Shown here: positions 33,657 to 43,424 of the stretch, in pieces
Position numbering within the stretch: position 1 is the stretch's first letter
Layout: each line of letters opens with the position of its first letter
Assembly (NCBI GenBank): GCA_020356025.1
Contig: CP070630.1
Span: 1,511,785-1,572,613 of the forward strand
From: Dehalococcoidia bacterium
Lineage (GTDB): Bacteria; Chloroflexota; Dehalococcoidia; SM23-28-2
Reading direction: 5' to 3'
Length of the DNA: 60,829 nt
Program-made: the position numbers and the translations under genes
The notes under the pieces: model-generated
What the model saw: only the letters and a program-made list of their open reading frames with translations
Databases searched by the model: none
What the model was told of the DNA's origin: nothing

Positions 33657-36047
33657 TTGGCGATAGGGAGGGCTGTTCGCTATCTCGTGCTTGGGTTGGT
33701 GCTGGGTGCTGCGGCGGGGGGAGCGGCCGTCTACTCCCTCCTGCGGCGTAGTGTGCCCTGCAGCAAGGGCTCCGTTCGCCTCAAGGGCTTGGATTCCGCC
33801 GTGGAGGTCATCCGCGACCGCTGGGGCCTGCCTCATATCTACGCTGGCAGCGTCAGGGACGCTATCTTCGCTCAGGGCTACGTCCACGCTCAGGATCGAC
33901 TGTGGAATATAGAGCTGGCCCGGCGGGCTGCTTCGGGCAGCCTGGCCGAAGTATTCGGGGCGGTGGCCTTGGATGCCGACCGCCTGCTGCGACGGGTGGG
34001 GTTGCGCCGCGCCGCTGAGGCTGAAGTGGAGCAGTTGGCCGAGGCGATGTGCGAGAACCTGGATGCCTATGCGGCGGGAGTGAACGCCTTCGTCGAAGGG
34101 AACAGGAATCGCCTGCCGCCGGAGTTCCTTATCCTTCGCTTCCGGCCGGAGCCTTGGACCGCCGTGGACAGCTTGACCATCGGCAAGTTCATCGGTTGGA
34201 GCCTCTCTGGCAACTGGGATACCGAGATCGTGCGCTCGTGGATAGTGGAGCGGCTGGGCCCTGAAGAGGCCGCTCGTATGGAGCCCGGCTACCCGGTAGG
34301 AGCACCCCTCATCGTTCCGCCCGGGGGTGAGTGCCGTGGCTTGGGCGCGCCGCTGCTGGAGGAGCTACGAAAGGTGCAGGATCTGGCCGGTGCCAAAGGG
34401 GGCGGCAGCAACAACTGGGCGGTGGACGGCCACAAGTCGGTGACCGGCAAGCCGCTGCTGGCCAACGACCCTCACCTGCCGCTGCAGATGCCCACCGTCT
34501 GGTACGAGGTGCATCTCAACGGCGGCGGCCTGAACGTCATCGGCGTCTCTCTCCCCGGCGTGCCGGGGGTCATCATCGGCCACAACGATCGCATTGCCTG
34601 GGGCATCACCAATACGATGACCGACGGCGATGATCTGTTCGTGGAGCAGATCAACCCTGCTAATCCCCGCCAGTATGACCACAAGGGCAAGTGGGTGGAC
34701 GGCGACCTCGTGCGGGAGGAGATCCGCGTGCGCGGTCGACGGGAGCCGGTGGTGGAGGAGGTTCTGGTCACTCGCCACGGGCCGATAATCAGCCCGAGCA
34801 TCGCCGGTGAGACGCGGGCCCTGGCCCTGCGCACGATAGTGGCCGAGCCGAGTCAGCAGGTGCAGGCGCTTATCCTCTTGAACCGGGCCGGCAGTTGGGA
34901 AGGGTTCCGCGAAGCCCTGCGCCAGTGGCCGGCGCCCGCTCAGAACTTTGTCTACGCCGATGTGGAGGGCAACATCGGCTACCAGATGGCCGGCCTGGTG
35001 CCCCTGCGGGCCAAGGGTCAGGGGCTGGTGCCCTCGCCCGGCTGGACGGATGAGTACGACTGGAAGGGCTTCATCCCCTTCGACGAGCTGCCCTCCGTCC
35101 TCAATCCCCCCACGCACTACGTGGCCACAGCCAACAACAAGATCGTGGATGACGACTATCCCCATTTCCTGGGTGCTGAGTATATGGAAGGCTACCGCGT
35201 CCAGCGGATCATCGAGTTGCTGGAGGCTAGGCAGAAGCACTCCCTGGAGGACTTTCGCTCCATACAGGGCGACATCTACTCCATCCCTGGCTACGAGCTG
35301 GCCCAGCATCTCCTCAGCCTTAAGCCTGCCAATGAGGACGCCAGGCGGGCGCTCAACTTCCTGCGAGTCTGGGACTGCCAGCTTTCACCGGACAGCGTGG
35401 CGGCCACCATCGTAGAGGCCTTCTTCCTCCAGATGCTCCGCAACACAGTGGCCGTGAAGCTGGGCCCTCTCACCGACTACTTCGTTGGCAAGGAGGTCCA
35501 TCCGGCCGTTCCTGATGGCTTCTACCTCTATCGCTCTACTTCCTGGCTCTTGGGCCTGATGAAGGAGGCGCCGGTCGATTGGTTCGGCGGTCGAGATTGG
35601 CGGGAGGTGATGGAGCAGAGTCTGGAGGAGGCTGTCGCGGCCTTGAGGCGGTCGCTGGGGGAGGACATGTCCCGCTGGACATGGGGCCGCCTTCACTACG
35701 CTCCGTTCGAGCATGTGCTGGGCCGGGTGCGGGCTTTGCGGCCCCTGTTCAACCGCGGCCCGGTACCGATGGGCGGCGACATGAACACCGTCGCCCAGGC
35801 GAGCTACGTCGGCAGCCGGCCCTATGCGGTCGGCAGTTTCGCTGTCTCCTACCGCCAGATCGTCGACCTGAGCGACTTCGACCGCAGCGTGGCCATCCTG
35901 CCCGGCGGCCAGTCGGGTCATCCCGCGAGCCGCCACTACAGCGATATGATCGACGCCTGGCGGCGGCTGGAGTATCATCCATTGCTGTTCGATCGAGAAG
36001 AGATCGAGCGACAGGCAGCGGGGAAGCTGACGCTGACGCCGGCATAG
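33657..36047 (+). CDS. Penicillin acylase-family (Ntn) amidohydrolase
   Basis: A 796-residue precursor of the penicillin G acylase family. An N-terminal membrane/signal segment (VLGLVLGAAAGGAAVYSLL) precedes the alpha-subunit region (VEVIRDRWGLPHIYAGS, ...AQGYVHAQDRLW). The autocleavage site and N-terminal nucleophile of the beta subunit is Ser251 in GGGSNNWAVDG. LANDPHLPLQMPTVWYEVHL, GVIIGHNDRIAWGITN and the C-terminal GGQSGHPASRHYSDM complete the family pattern. It probably acts outside the membrane on acylated amines, such as acyl-homoserine lactones or peptides; the substrate is unknown. The start is TTG 33657 with GGAGGTG upstream. Confidence 0.92.
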   Translation: MAIGRAVRYLVLGLVLGAAAGGAAVYSLLRRSVPCSKGSVRLKGLDSAVEVIRDRWGLPHIYAGSVRDAIFAQGYVHAQDRLWNIELARRAASGSLAEVFGAVALDADRLLRRVGLRRAAEAEVEQLAEAMCENLDAYAAGVNAFVEGNRNRLPPEFLILRFRPEPWTAVDSLTIGKFIGWSLSGNWDTEIVRSWIVERLGPEEAARMEPGYPVGAPLIVPPGGECRGLGAPLLEELRKVQDLAGAKGGGSNNWAVDGHKSVTGKPLLANDPHLPLQMPTVWYEVHLNGGGLNVIGVSLPGVPGVIIGHNDRIAWGITNTMTDGDDLFVEQINPANPRQYDHKGKWVDGDLVREEIRVRGRREPVVEEVLVTRHGPIISPSIAGETRALALRTIVAEPSQQVQALILLNRAGSWEGFREALRQWPAPAQNFVYADVEGNIGYQMAGLVPLRAKGQGLVPSPGWTDEYDWKGFIPFDELPSVLNPPTHYVATANNKIVDDDYPHFLGAEYMEGYRVQRIIELLEARQKHSLEDFRSIQGDIYSIPGYELAQHLLSLKPANEDARRALNFLRVWDCQLSPDSVAATIVEAFFLQMLRNTVAVKLGPLTDYFVGKEVHPAVPDGFYLYRSTSWLLGLMKEAPVDWFGGRDWREVMEQSLEEAVAALRRSLGEDMSRWTWGRLHYAPFEHVLGRVRALRPLFNRGPVPMGGDMNTVAQASYVGSRPYAVGSFAVSYRQIVDLSDFDRSVAILPGGQSGHPASRHYSDMIDAWRRLEYHPLLFDREEIERQAAGKLTLTPA

Positions 36048-36058
36048 GGAGCGAGTCC

Positions 36059-37240
36059 ATGAAGAAGACGATTGCCGATATCGACGTTCAGGGCAAGAGG
36101 ATTCTCGTGCGGGTCGATTTCAACGTTCCCCTCGATCCGGATAGCGGCGGCGTCGTGGACGACACCCGCATTCGGGCAGCCCTGCCCACCATCGAGTACC
36201 TGCGGGAGCGTGGGGCCAGGCTCATCCTCTGCTCCCACCTCGGTCGCCCCAAGGGTGTCAACGACTCCTTGCGCCTGGCGCCGGTGGCCCGCCGCCTAAG
36301 CGAGTTGCTGGGCTCGCCGGTGAAGATGACCGACGACTCCGTGGGGCCGCAGGTGGAGGAAGCCGCACAGTCCCTCGGCCCCGGCGAGGTGCTCCTGCTG
36401 GAGAACCTGCGCTTCAACCACGAGGAGGAGGCCAACGATCCCGATTTCGCCTGGGCTCTGGCCTCCCTAGCCGAGGTCTACGTCAACGACGCCTTCGGCA
36501 CCGCCCATCGCGCCCATGCCTCCACAGCGGGGGTGGCCGCCTACCTCCCCGCTGTAGCGGGGTTCCTCATGGAGAAGGAACTGACCTTCCTGGGCAAAGC
36601 CCTGGCCAGCCCCGATAGGCCCTTCGCGGCGGTCATCGGGGGGGCCAAGATCAGCACCAAGATGGGTGTGCTGGAGAACCTGCTGGAGAAGGTGGACCGC
36701 CTGCTCATCGGCGGAGGGATGGCCTGCACCTTCCTCAAGGCCCAGGGCTTCGAGGTGGGCCAGTCGCTGCTGGAGGAGGAGTTCGTGGGAACGGCCCGCC
36801 AGGTCATGGAGCGGGCGTCCCAGCGGGGGCTGACGCTTCTCCTGCCCTCGGACGTCATCGTGAGCAACCGCTTCGAGGCCGACGCCCGCCGCCAACAGGT
36901 CTCGGCGAAGGAGATCCCTGCCGATTGGCAGACCATGGACATCGGTGAGAAGACGGTTAAGGCGTTCATCGACGCCCTGCGAGACTGCAAGACGGTCTTG
37001 TGGAACGGCCCGCTGGGGGTCATCGAGTTCGAGGCCTTCTCTCAGGGCTCCCATCGCCTGGCGGAGGCCATCGCTGGCCTCGACGCAACGACGATCGTGG
37101 GCGGCGGCGAGACGGGGGCGGTGCTGGAGCGATTGGGCCTGCAGGACAAGTTCAGCCACGTCTCCACCGGCGGCGGTGCGGCGCTGGAGTTCCTGGAGGG
37201 TCGTGAACTGCCGGGCGTGGCGGCGCTGCAAGATGCGTAA
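36059..37240 (+). CDS. pgk: Phosphoglycerate kinase
   Basis: A 393-residue glycolytic kinase transferring phosphate from 1,3-bisphosphoglycerate to [54 protein letters not shown] and the C-terminal nucleotide loop [23 protein letters not shown] are all intact. The start at ATG 36059 lies 11 bp after the acylase stop, so co-transcription is likely. Confidence 0.97.
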   Translation: MKKTIADIDVQGKRILVRVDFNVPLDPDSGGVVDDTRIRAALPTIEYLRERGARLILCSHLGRPKGVNDSLRLAPVARRLSELLGSPVKMTDDSVGPQVEEAAQSLGPGEVLLLENLRFNHEEEANDPDFAWALASLAEVYVNDAFGTAHRAHASTAGVAAYLPAVAGFLMEKELTFLGKALASPDRPFAAVIGGAKISTKMGVLENLLEKVDRLLIGGGMACTFLKAQGFEVGQSLLEEEFVGTARQVMERASQRGLTLLLPSDVIVSNRFEADARRQQVSAKEIPADWQTMDIGEKTVKAFIDALRDCKTVLWNGPLGVIEFEAFSQGSHRLAEAIAGLDATTIVGGGETGAVLERLGLQDKFSHVSTGGGAALEFLEGRELPGVAALQDA

Positions 37241-37258
37241 CTCGCTGGCAACGGACAG

Positions 37259-37717
37259 ATGAGATTGGCTATTGCTGTCGCGGGCATTGGCCTGGCATTG
37301 GTGGCTATCGCCTGCGGCGCTGACGTAGCATCCTATGTGTATCACAACGAGAAAATCCTGGAGACACTGCCGGCGCTCCCTGGTGCCGAGTGGCTAAGTA
37401 CGGAGCACGATCCATACTATGAGGAAGGCGTATGGGGAGCCGTTGGATGGACCACCAACGTCATCTACAAGGCACCGGCGGAGATGACAGACCAGGACGT
37501 TGTCGACTTCTATGTGCAGAACATGGGCCAGGATTGGCAGGAGCAGGTGGAAGAGGTGCCCATCGTCGAGATCGGCACTGGCGAAGAGAAGGGGAGGGCG
37601 CTACAAGTCGAGTTCAGCAAGGGAACGGCTATCGTATCAGTGAATACCGACAACATGTTTGAGGGTGGGCCGCACACATTTGAGGTTTCTATCGACCACC
37701 GGGGCGCGGAGCGTTAG
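37259..37717 (+). CDS. Putative lipoprotein of unknown function
   Basis: A 152-residue exported protein. The N-terminus has a lipoprotein signal ([18 protein letters not shown]) with the lipobox Cys near residue 19. The mature part is acidic ([41 protein letters not shown]) and looks like a small alpha/beta domain seen in many uncharacterised lipoproteins. It sits between pgk and the phosphoglycerate mutase gene on the same strand; no link to glycolysis is evident. Confidence 0.75.
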   Translation: MRLAIAVAGIGLALVAIACGADVASYVYHNEKILETLPALPGAEWLSTEHDPYYEEGVWGAVGWTTNVIYKAPAEMTDQDVVDFYVQNMGQDWQEQVEEVPIVEIGTGEEKGRALQVEFSKGTAIVSVNTDNMFEGGPHTFEVSIDHRGAER

Positions 37718-37768
37718 GATTGGCCTGCGTTCCTGTGGGAAGATCGATGCCGCATAATTGGTGGTGCC

Positions 37769-38971
37769 ATGGATTTTGACCTGATTCGTGAGATCGTTAT
37801 CCCTGCCGAGACCAAGATCGTCCTGCTGGTGATGGACGGCCTGGGTGGCCTGCCTCATCCCGAGACCGGCCGCACGGAGATGGAGACGGCTGGCATCGCC
37901 AACCTGGACCGCCTGGCCCAGGAGAGCGTCTGCGGCATGGTCTATCACGTAGGCATCGGGATCACCCCTGGCAGCGGGCCGGGTCATCTGTCCCTCTTCG
38001 GCTACGACCCTCTATGTTATCGCATCGGCCGCGGCGCCCTGGAGGCGGTGGGCGTCGACTTCGACCTGGGGCCCCAGGACGTGGCGGCTCGCGGCAACTT
38101 CTGCACGGTGGATGAGGGCGGCCTCGTTGTCGACCGCCGCGCCGGTCGCATCGACACCGATACCTGCGCCCGCCTCTGCGCCGAGCTGCGCACCATCGAG
38201 CTACCGGGCGCCGAGCTGTTCGTGGAGCCCGTGCGCGAGCATCGCTTCCTCTTGGTGCTGCGGGGCGACGGCCTCTCCGACGCTTTGAACGAGACCGATC
38301 CTCAGCAGGTGGGCGTGCCGCCGGTCGAGGTGGCAGCTCTCGCTCCCGAGGCGAAGGGCACGGCCGGGCTCGTGGGCGCCTTCGTGGCCCAGGCCGGTGA
38401 GCGACTGCGCGACCATCATCCCGCCAATATGGTGCTGCTGCGGGGATTCGCGCGCTGGCCTGACCTGCCGTCGTTTCCCGACGTGTTCGGGCTGCGGGCG
38501 GCGGCTCTCGCCTTCTACCCCATGTACCGCGGCCTAGCCAAGCTGGTGGGGATGACCGCCCTGCCCACCGGGCCGTCGCTCAGCGATTCGCTGGCGGCTG
38601 TGCGGGAGCACTGGGGGCAGTTCGACTTCTTCTTTGTTCACTACAAGGCTACAGACTCGACAGGGGAGGACGGCAACTTCGAGGGTAAGGTGGCCAAGCT
38701 GGAGGAGGTTGACGCCATCATCCCCGAACTGCTCACCCTTGAACAGGACGCTATCATGGTCACCGGTGACCACTCGACGCCTTCCACCTATCGTGCACAC
38801 TCCTGGCATCCGGTGCCGATCATGTTACGCTCTCGCTTGTGTCAGCCCGACTCGGCGGAGGCGTTCAATGAGAGGGACTGCCAGAAGGGGTCGCTGTGCC
38901 TCTTTGCGGCTACGGAGATAATGCCGCTGGCCATGGCCCACGCCGACCGGTTCACCAAATATGGAGCGTGA
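37769..38971 (+). CDS. apgM: 2,3-bisphosphoglycerate-independent phosphoglycerate mutase, archaeal type
   Basis: This 400-residue alkaline-phosphatase-superfamily enzyme interconverts 3- and 2-phosphoglycerate. LLVMDGLGGLPHPETGRTEMETA at the start, ITPGSGPGHLSLFGYDP with the phosphorylated Ser region, RGNFCTVD and the metal-binding VTGDHSTPS near the end define the ApgM type, distinct from GpmI. Placement between pgk and tpiA supports a glycolytic role. Confidence 0.93.
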   Translation: MDFDLIREIVIPAETKIVLLVMDGLGGLPHPETGRTEMETAGIANLDRLAQESVCGMVYHVGIGITPGSGPGHLSLFGYDPLCYRIGRGALEAVGVDFDLGPQDVAARGNFCTVDEGGLVVDRRAGRIDTDTCARLCAELRTIELPGAELFVEPVREHRFLLVLRGDGLSDALNETDPQQVGVPPVEVAALAPEAKGTAGLVGAFVAQAGERLRDHHPANMVLLRGFARWPDLPSFPDVFGLRAAALAFYPMYRGLAKLVGMTALPTGPSLSDSLAAVREHWGQFDFFFVHYKATDSTGEDGNFEGKVAKLEEVDAIIPELLTLEQDAIMVTGDHSTPSTYRAHSWHPVPIMLRSRLCQPDSAEAFNERDCQKGSLCLFAATEIMPLAMAHADRFTKYGA

Positions 38972-38974
38972 TCT

Positions 38975-39745
38975 ATGAGTGGACGCATGCCGATCATCGC
39001 CGGCAACTGGAAGATGTACACCACCGCTCGCAGCGCGGGAAAGCTCTGCCGCTCGCTGAGGGAGCGCATCGACGGCCTGGCGGGGGTTGAGAAGGTGGTC
39101 TGCCCGCCATTCGTCTTCCTGGCGCACGTGAAGCGGGCGCTGGCGGGCTCGTCCATCAAGGTGGGGGCACAGAATGTCTACTGGGAGGAGGAGGGTGCCT
39201 ACACGGCCGAGGTCAGCCCTCCCATGCTGGCCGACCTGTGCGAGTATGTGATCGTCGGCCACTCCGAGCGGCGCAAGTATTTCGGCGAGACCGACGAGAC
39301 GGTGAACCGTCGTCTGAAGGCGGCCCTGGCCCACGGCCTGCGACCCATCATGTGCGTGGGCGAGACGCTGGAGGAGCGCGAGGCCGGTCGCACGGAAGAG
39401 GTGCTGCTGCGGCAGGTGCGAGGAGGGCTGGCGGGCGTGGATATGCCTATAGCCTTCGTGCTCGCCTATGAGCCGGTGTGGGCCATTGGCACAGGCGTCC
39501 CCGCTACCGGGCTGATGGCCAACGAGGCCATCGGCGTCATCCGCCAGGAGCTGGCTTCCCTCTATGGCCGCGAGCTGGCGGAGGCCGCTCGCATTCAGTA
39601 TGGCGGCAGCGTCACCCCTGATAATATCATCGAGTTCATGAGCCAGTCTCAGATCGACGGCGCTCTGGTGGGCGGGGCCAGCCTCAAGGCAGACGCCTTC
39701 GCTGCCATAGTCGAGCAGACAGTTCAGAACAACGAGGCGGCGTGA
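38975..39745 (+). CDS. tpiA: Triosephosphate isomerase
   Basis: A 256-residue TIM barrel. AGNWKMY carries the catalytic Lys, IVGHSERR the catalytic His, and AYEPVWAIGTG the catalytic Glu with the flexible loop. The phosphate-binding YGGSV and GGASLK are present. The gene begins 3 bp after apgM and overlaps miaA by 4 nt. Confidence 0.97.
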   Translation: MSGRMPIIAGNWKMYTTARSAGKLCRSLRERIDGLAGVEKVVCPPFVFLAHVKRALAGSSIKVGAQNVYWEEEGAYTAEVSPPMLADLCEYVIVGHSERRKYFGETDETVNRRLKAALAHGLRPIMCVGETLEEREAGRTEEVLLRQVRGGLAGVDMPIAFVLAYEPVWAIGTGVPATGLMANEAIGVIRQELASLYGRELAEAARIQYGGSVTPDNIIEFMSQSQIDGALVGGASLKADAFAAIVEQTVQNNEAA

Positions 39746-40689
39746 CGCAGGGGCTCATCGCCATCGTCGGCCCCACGGCCACGGGGAAAACGGCTCTCGC
39801 CATCGCTCTCGCTCAACGTCTGGACGGCGAGATCGTGGGCGCCGACTCACGCCAGGTCTACCGCCACATGGATATCGGCACCGCCAAGCCCACGGCGAAG
39901 GAGCGGTCGCTGGCAGCCCACCACCTAATCGACGTGATCGATCCCGATCAAGAGTTCAGCCTGGCCCAGTACCTGGAGCAGGCCGTCGCTGTCCTGGAGG
40001 ACGTGTGGTCGCGGGGCAAGCAGCCGCTCTTGGTGGGGGGCAGCGGCCAGTACGTCTGGGCCCTATTGGAGGGATGGCGGGTGCCGCGACTGCAGCCTCA
40101 GCGGGAGCTGCGGCGAGAGCTCGAGGAGCGGGCGGCCCGTCAGGGAGCAGAAGCGCTGCATCGAGAACTAGCGCAGGTAGACCCGAAGGCGGCGGCCCGC
40201 ATCGACCCGCGCAACGTGCGGCGGGTTATTCGGGCGCTGGAGGTGCACAAAGCGACTGGCCGCCCCATATCCTACTGGCAGGAGAAGGGCCCGCCGCCGT
40301 GGGAGGTGCTCATCCTGGGGCTGACCTGCCCGCGGCAGGTGCTCTATGAGCGCATAGATGCTCGTGTGGACGCTATGATGGAGGTGGGGCTGGTGGATGA
40401 GGTGAGGGGTCTTCTGTCCATGGGCTACGATCCCTCGCTTGCCTCCATGTCCGGCATCGGCTACAAGCAGATCTGTCAGCATCTGGCGGGCGAGCTGGAC
40501 CTGGCAACGGCGGTGGCACGGATCAAGACGGCCACCCATCGCCTGGCCCGCCAGCAGTACACCTGGTTCCGCCTGGACGACCAGCGCATCCGCTGGATCG
40601 ACATATCGCTGGGCGCCCCCTTTGAGGAGGCGGCGCGATTTGTGAAATCGGAGCCAGGCTCAGGGAGGAGGGTTGCCCATGGACGCTGA
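39742..40689 (+). CDS. miaA: tRNA dimethylallyltransferase
   Basis: A 315-residue enzyme adding a dimethylallyl group to A37 of tRNAs reading UNN codons. The P-loop GPTATGKT, DSRQVYRHMDIGTAKP, GGSGQYVWALLEG and GIGYKQICQHL are typical. Translation starts at GTG 39742, which overlaps the tpiA stop (GTGA). It overlaps the following DinB-like gene by 11 nt. Confidence 0.95.
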   Translation: MTQGLIAIVGPTATGKTALAIALAQRLDGEIVGADSRQVYRHMDIGTAKPTAKERSLAAHHLIDVIDPDQEFSLAQYLEQAVAVLEDVWSRGKQPLLVGGSGQYVWALLEGWRVPRLQPQRELRRELEERAARQGAEALHRELAQVDPKAAARIDPRNVRRVIRALEVHKATGRPISYWQEKGPPPWEVLILGLTCPRQVLYERIDARVDAMMEVGLVDEVRGLLSMGYDPSLASMSGIGYKQICQHLAGELDLATAVARIKTATHRLARQQYTWFRLDDQRIRWIDISLGAPFEEAARFVKSEPGSGRRVAHGR

Positions 40690-41164
40690 GATGGAGGTCT
40701 ACGGTTGCCGCATCCGGTCACTCTTGGAGCGCGTCTGCGCCTGTCTGGAGGGGCTAAGCGGGACGCAACTAAACTGGCGACCGCCTATGCACGACGCTAA
40801 CAGCGCCTACGTCATCGCTGCCCACACGATCGGCTGCGCCCGCGCATTTGTGCTGGGCATTGCCTGTGGACAGGACGTGGAGCGCGACAGGTCGGCCGAG
40901 TTCCGGGCCTCGGGCCCGGACGCCACCGACCTGACGGCGCAGGTTCGGCGGATGTTGGACGATATGGACACCGCCCTGGCGGCGCTGGCACCGCCGGCCC
41001 TGGATCAGCGGCGCCTGCCGCCCAAGTCGCTGTTCGGGGAAGAAGGGGAGCTGAAGGAGACATCGGTGCGAGAGGTCCTTCTGGATGTGGTGGAGCATAC
41101 CTGTCTCCATCTGGGGCAACTCCAGATCACGCGGGATCTGGCTCTTCGGGAATCACAGGCATGA
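40679..41164 (+). CDS. DinB-family protein
   Basis: A 161-residue four-helix protein of the DinB/DUF664 type. The three His expected to bind a metal are visible in AAHTIGCARAF (about residue 47) and VEHTCLHLGQLQ (about 136-140). DinB-like proteins include thiol-dependent transferases and DNA-damage-induced proteins of unknown role. ATG 40679 has GGAGGAGG upstream and lies inside the end of miaA; the stop overlaps dapF (ATGA). Confidence 0.8.
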   Translation: MDAEMEVYGCRIRSLLERVCACLEGLSGTQLNWRPPMHDANSAYVIAAHTIGCARAFVLGIACGQDVERDRSAEFRASGPDATDLTAQVRRMLDDMDTALAALAPPALDQRRLPPKSLFGEEGELKETSVREVLLDVVEHTCLHLGQLQITRDLALRESQA

Positions 41165-42000
41165 AGTTCGTCAAGATGCACGGCACGGGCAACGACTTCG
41201 TCCTCCTGAGAGCGCGGGGAGACGAGCAAGACTGGTCGCGCCTGGCCCAAGCCATGTGCGACCGCCACTACGGCATCGGCGCCGACGGTTTGCTTTTAGT
41301 GCTGCCGTCGTCTCAGGCCGACGTGAGGATGCGCATGTTCAACCCTGACGGCTCGGAGGCGGAGATGTGCGGCAACGGTCTCCGCTGTGTCGCCAAGTAC
41401 GCCGTGGACGAGGGCCTGGCGCCGCCTCGCGGCGGCCGGATCAGCGTGGAGACGGCGGTGGGCGTTCTCGCCGCCCAGGTCTTCGGTGAGAAGGGCGCGG
41501 TGGAGCGAGTGCGGGTGAGCTTGGGGGTGCCTCGCTTCGCTCCCCAGGAGATCCCCGTGCTGGCGGAGGGGGAGCCGCCAGTGAAGGACCTGCCGCTGGA
41601 CATCGAGGGCGAACGCTTGGCGGTGACCTGCGTCTCGCTGGGCAATCCCCACGCCGTCCACTTCGCCGAGCGGCCCGTCGCGGAGTTTCCGCTGGAGGAC
41701 ATCGGGCCAAAGGTGGAGCACCATCCACTGTTTCCCCAGCGGACAAACTTCGGGGTGGCGCGGGTGCTCGACCGCGAGCGCATGGAGGCGCGTGTGTGGG
41801 AGCGGGGAACGGGCATCACCCTGGCTTGTGGCAGCGGCGCCTGTGCGGCGGTGGTGGCTGCGCAGCTTCACGGGCTCGTGGGCGAAAGAGTCGACATAAC
41901 ACTGCCAGGCGGTGTGTTGAGAGTGGAGTGGGATGGGGCAGGGGAGTGCTATCTAGCAGGCCCGGCGGAGACGGTGTTCGTGGGGGGGTGGAGGAAGTAG
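41161..42000 (+). CDS. dapF: Diaminopimelate epimerase
   Basis: A 279-residue cofactor-free racemase converting LL- to meso-diaminopimelate. MHGTGNDFV opens the protein. The two catalytic Cys lie in CGNGLRCVAKYA (about residue 70) and ACGSGACAAVVA (about 221). Length is normal. Together with the dapL gene about 3.4 kb downstream it completes the aminotransferase route to meso-DAP. Confidence 0.95.
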   Translation: MKFVKMHGTGNDFVLLRARGDEQDWSRLAQAMCDRHYGIGADGLLLVLPSSQADVRMRMFNPDGSEAEMCGNGLRCVAKYAVDEGLAPPRGGRISVETAVGVLAAQVFGEKGAVERVRVSLGVPRFAPQEIPVLAEGEPPVKDLPLDIEGERLAVTCVSLGNPHAVHFAERPVAEFPLEDIGPKVEHHPLFPQRTNFGVARVLDRERMEARVWERGTGITLACGSGACAAVVAAQLHGLVGERVDITLPGGVLRVEWDGAGECYLAGPAETVFVGGWRK

Positions 42001-42064
42001 TAGTGGGAGGCGGAGGCGGACTGTCTATGCAGGGCAGATGCGGTTAGTGTAGGATAGTGGCGCT

Positions 42065-43408
42065 ATGGAGCCGCGCATCCAGTACGCTCAGACCGCTGAC
42101 GGGGTGAGCATCGCCTTCTGGACACTGGGGGAGGGCATGCCCTTTGTGCACATGCCGTTTCTATTCAGCCATACCCAGCTTGAGTGGCAGATACCTGAGC
42201 TTCGGCGGTGGTACGAGCAACTGGCGGACAAGAGGAAGCTGGTCCGGTACGACGGCAGAGGCAGCGGCCTTTCCGAGCGCGACATAGCCGATTATTCGCT
42301 CGATGCGCGAGTGATGGACCTTGAGGCAGTCGTAGACCGCTTGGGCCTGGAGTGGTTCGCTCTGTGGGGGCTGTCTCACTCAGGGCCAGGGGCCATCGCC
42401 TACGCGGCCCGCCACCCCGAGCGGGTATCGGGCCTGATTCTGTGGGGCACCTATGCGCGGGCATCCGATTGGTCACGGTCACCACAAGTTCAGGCAGTCC
42501 GGGCATTAATGGACAAGGACTGGGAGACCTACACAGAGACGGCAGCGCATACCGTGCTGGGATGGTCAGCAGGTGAGCCGGCACGCCGGTACGCCGCGCT
42601 GATACGGGAGAGCATCACGCAGGAGGCCCTGGCGGCGACCACACGCGCGTCCAACGAGTTTGATGTTACGGCGCTCCTGGCGCAGGTGAGGTCGCCCACA
42701 CTGGTGCTTCACCCCCGTCCGGTTCCCGTGCTGGATGTGAACGTCGCCAGGGGCCTTGCCTCTCAAATACCGGACGCCCGTCTCGTCCTCTTAGAGAGGG
42801 AATCGGCAACACCGTACCTGGGCGACACAGACGCACTGCTCGCGGCTATCGACGAGTTCCTGGGCGAGGGCGAGGAGGCCGCGGCGGCGGCCGAGCCTCC
42901 GGCGGGCGCCTTTCGTACCGTCCTGTTCACGGACGTGGAGGGCTCGACCATGCTTACCCAGCGGCTCGGCGACGCCAAGGCGCGGGAGGTCTTGCGAGCC
43001 CACGAGCGCATCGTGCGGGAGGCGCTGAAGGCCCACGGCGGCTCCGAGGTGAAGACGATGGGGGATGGCTTCATGGCCTCGTTCTCCTCGGCGACGCGGG
43101 CGCTGGAGTGCGCCATCGCCATGCAGAGGGCGTTCGCCGAGCACAATGAGTCGGCGGAAGAGCCGATAAGGGTGCGCATCGGGCTGAACGCGGGGGAGCC
43201 GATAGCGGAAGAAGAGGACTTGTTCGGGACGGCGGTGATCCTGGCGGCACGCATTGCGGCGAAGGCGGAGGGCGGTGAGATCGTGGCCTCGGACGTGGTG
43301 CGGCAGCTGGTGGCGGGCAAGGGGTTCCTGTTCTCCGACCGGGGCGATGTAGCTCTACGGGGCTTCGAGGACCCGGTGCGGCTGTACGACGTCGGGTGGC
43401 GGGACTGA
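42065..43408 (+). CDS. Alpha/beta hydrolase fused to class III adenylate/guanylate cyclase (copy 1)
   Basis: A 447-residue two-domain protein. Residues about 1-265 form an alpha/beta-hydrolase fold whose nucleophile-elbow region reads GLSHSGPGAIAYAARHPERV. Residues about 280-447 form a class III nucleotide cyclase with metal Asp in FTDVEGST and MGDGFMASF, and Lys in EVKTMGDG. At the transition-state position the usual Asn or Gln before LAAR is Ile (AVILAARI). The hydrolase part probably senses a small ligand and controls cyclase output. No membrane segment is seen. A close paralog lies at 44054, separated by an acetyltransferase gene. Confidence 0.88.
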   Translation: MEPRIQYAQTADGVSIAFWTLGEGMPFVHMPFLFSHTQLEWQIPELRRWYEQLADKRKLVRYDGRGSGLSERDIADYSLDARVMDLEAVVDRLGLEWFALWGLSHSGPGAIAYAARHPERVSGLILWGTYARASDWSRSPQVQAVRALMDKDWETYTETAAHTVLGWSAGEPARRYAALIRESITQEALAATTRASNEFDVTALLAQVRSPTLVLHPRPVPVLDVNVARGLASQIPDARLVLLERESATPYLGDTDALLAAIDEFLGEGEEAAAAAEPPAGAFRTVLFTDVEGSTMLTQRLGDAKAREVLRAHERIVREALKAHGGSEVKTMGDGFMASFSSATRALECAIAMQRAFAEHNESAEEPIRVRIGLNAGEPIAEEEDLFGTAVILAARIAAKAEGGEIVASDVVRQLVAGKGFLFSDRGDVALRGFEDPVRLYDVGWRD

Positions 43409-43424
43409 GGGAGGATCTCCGAGC

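Noticed and set aside
35579..36058. 160-codon upstream extension of the pgk frame
   Set aside because: It overlaps the acylase gene in another frame; Pgk family sequence begins at ATG 36059.
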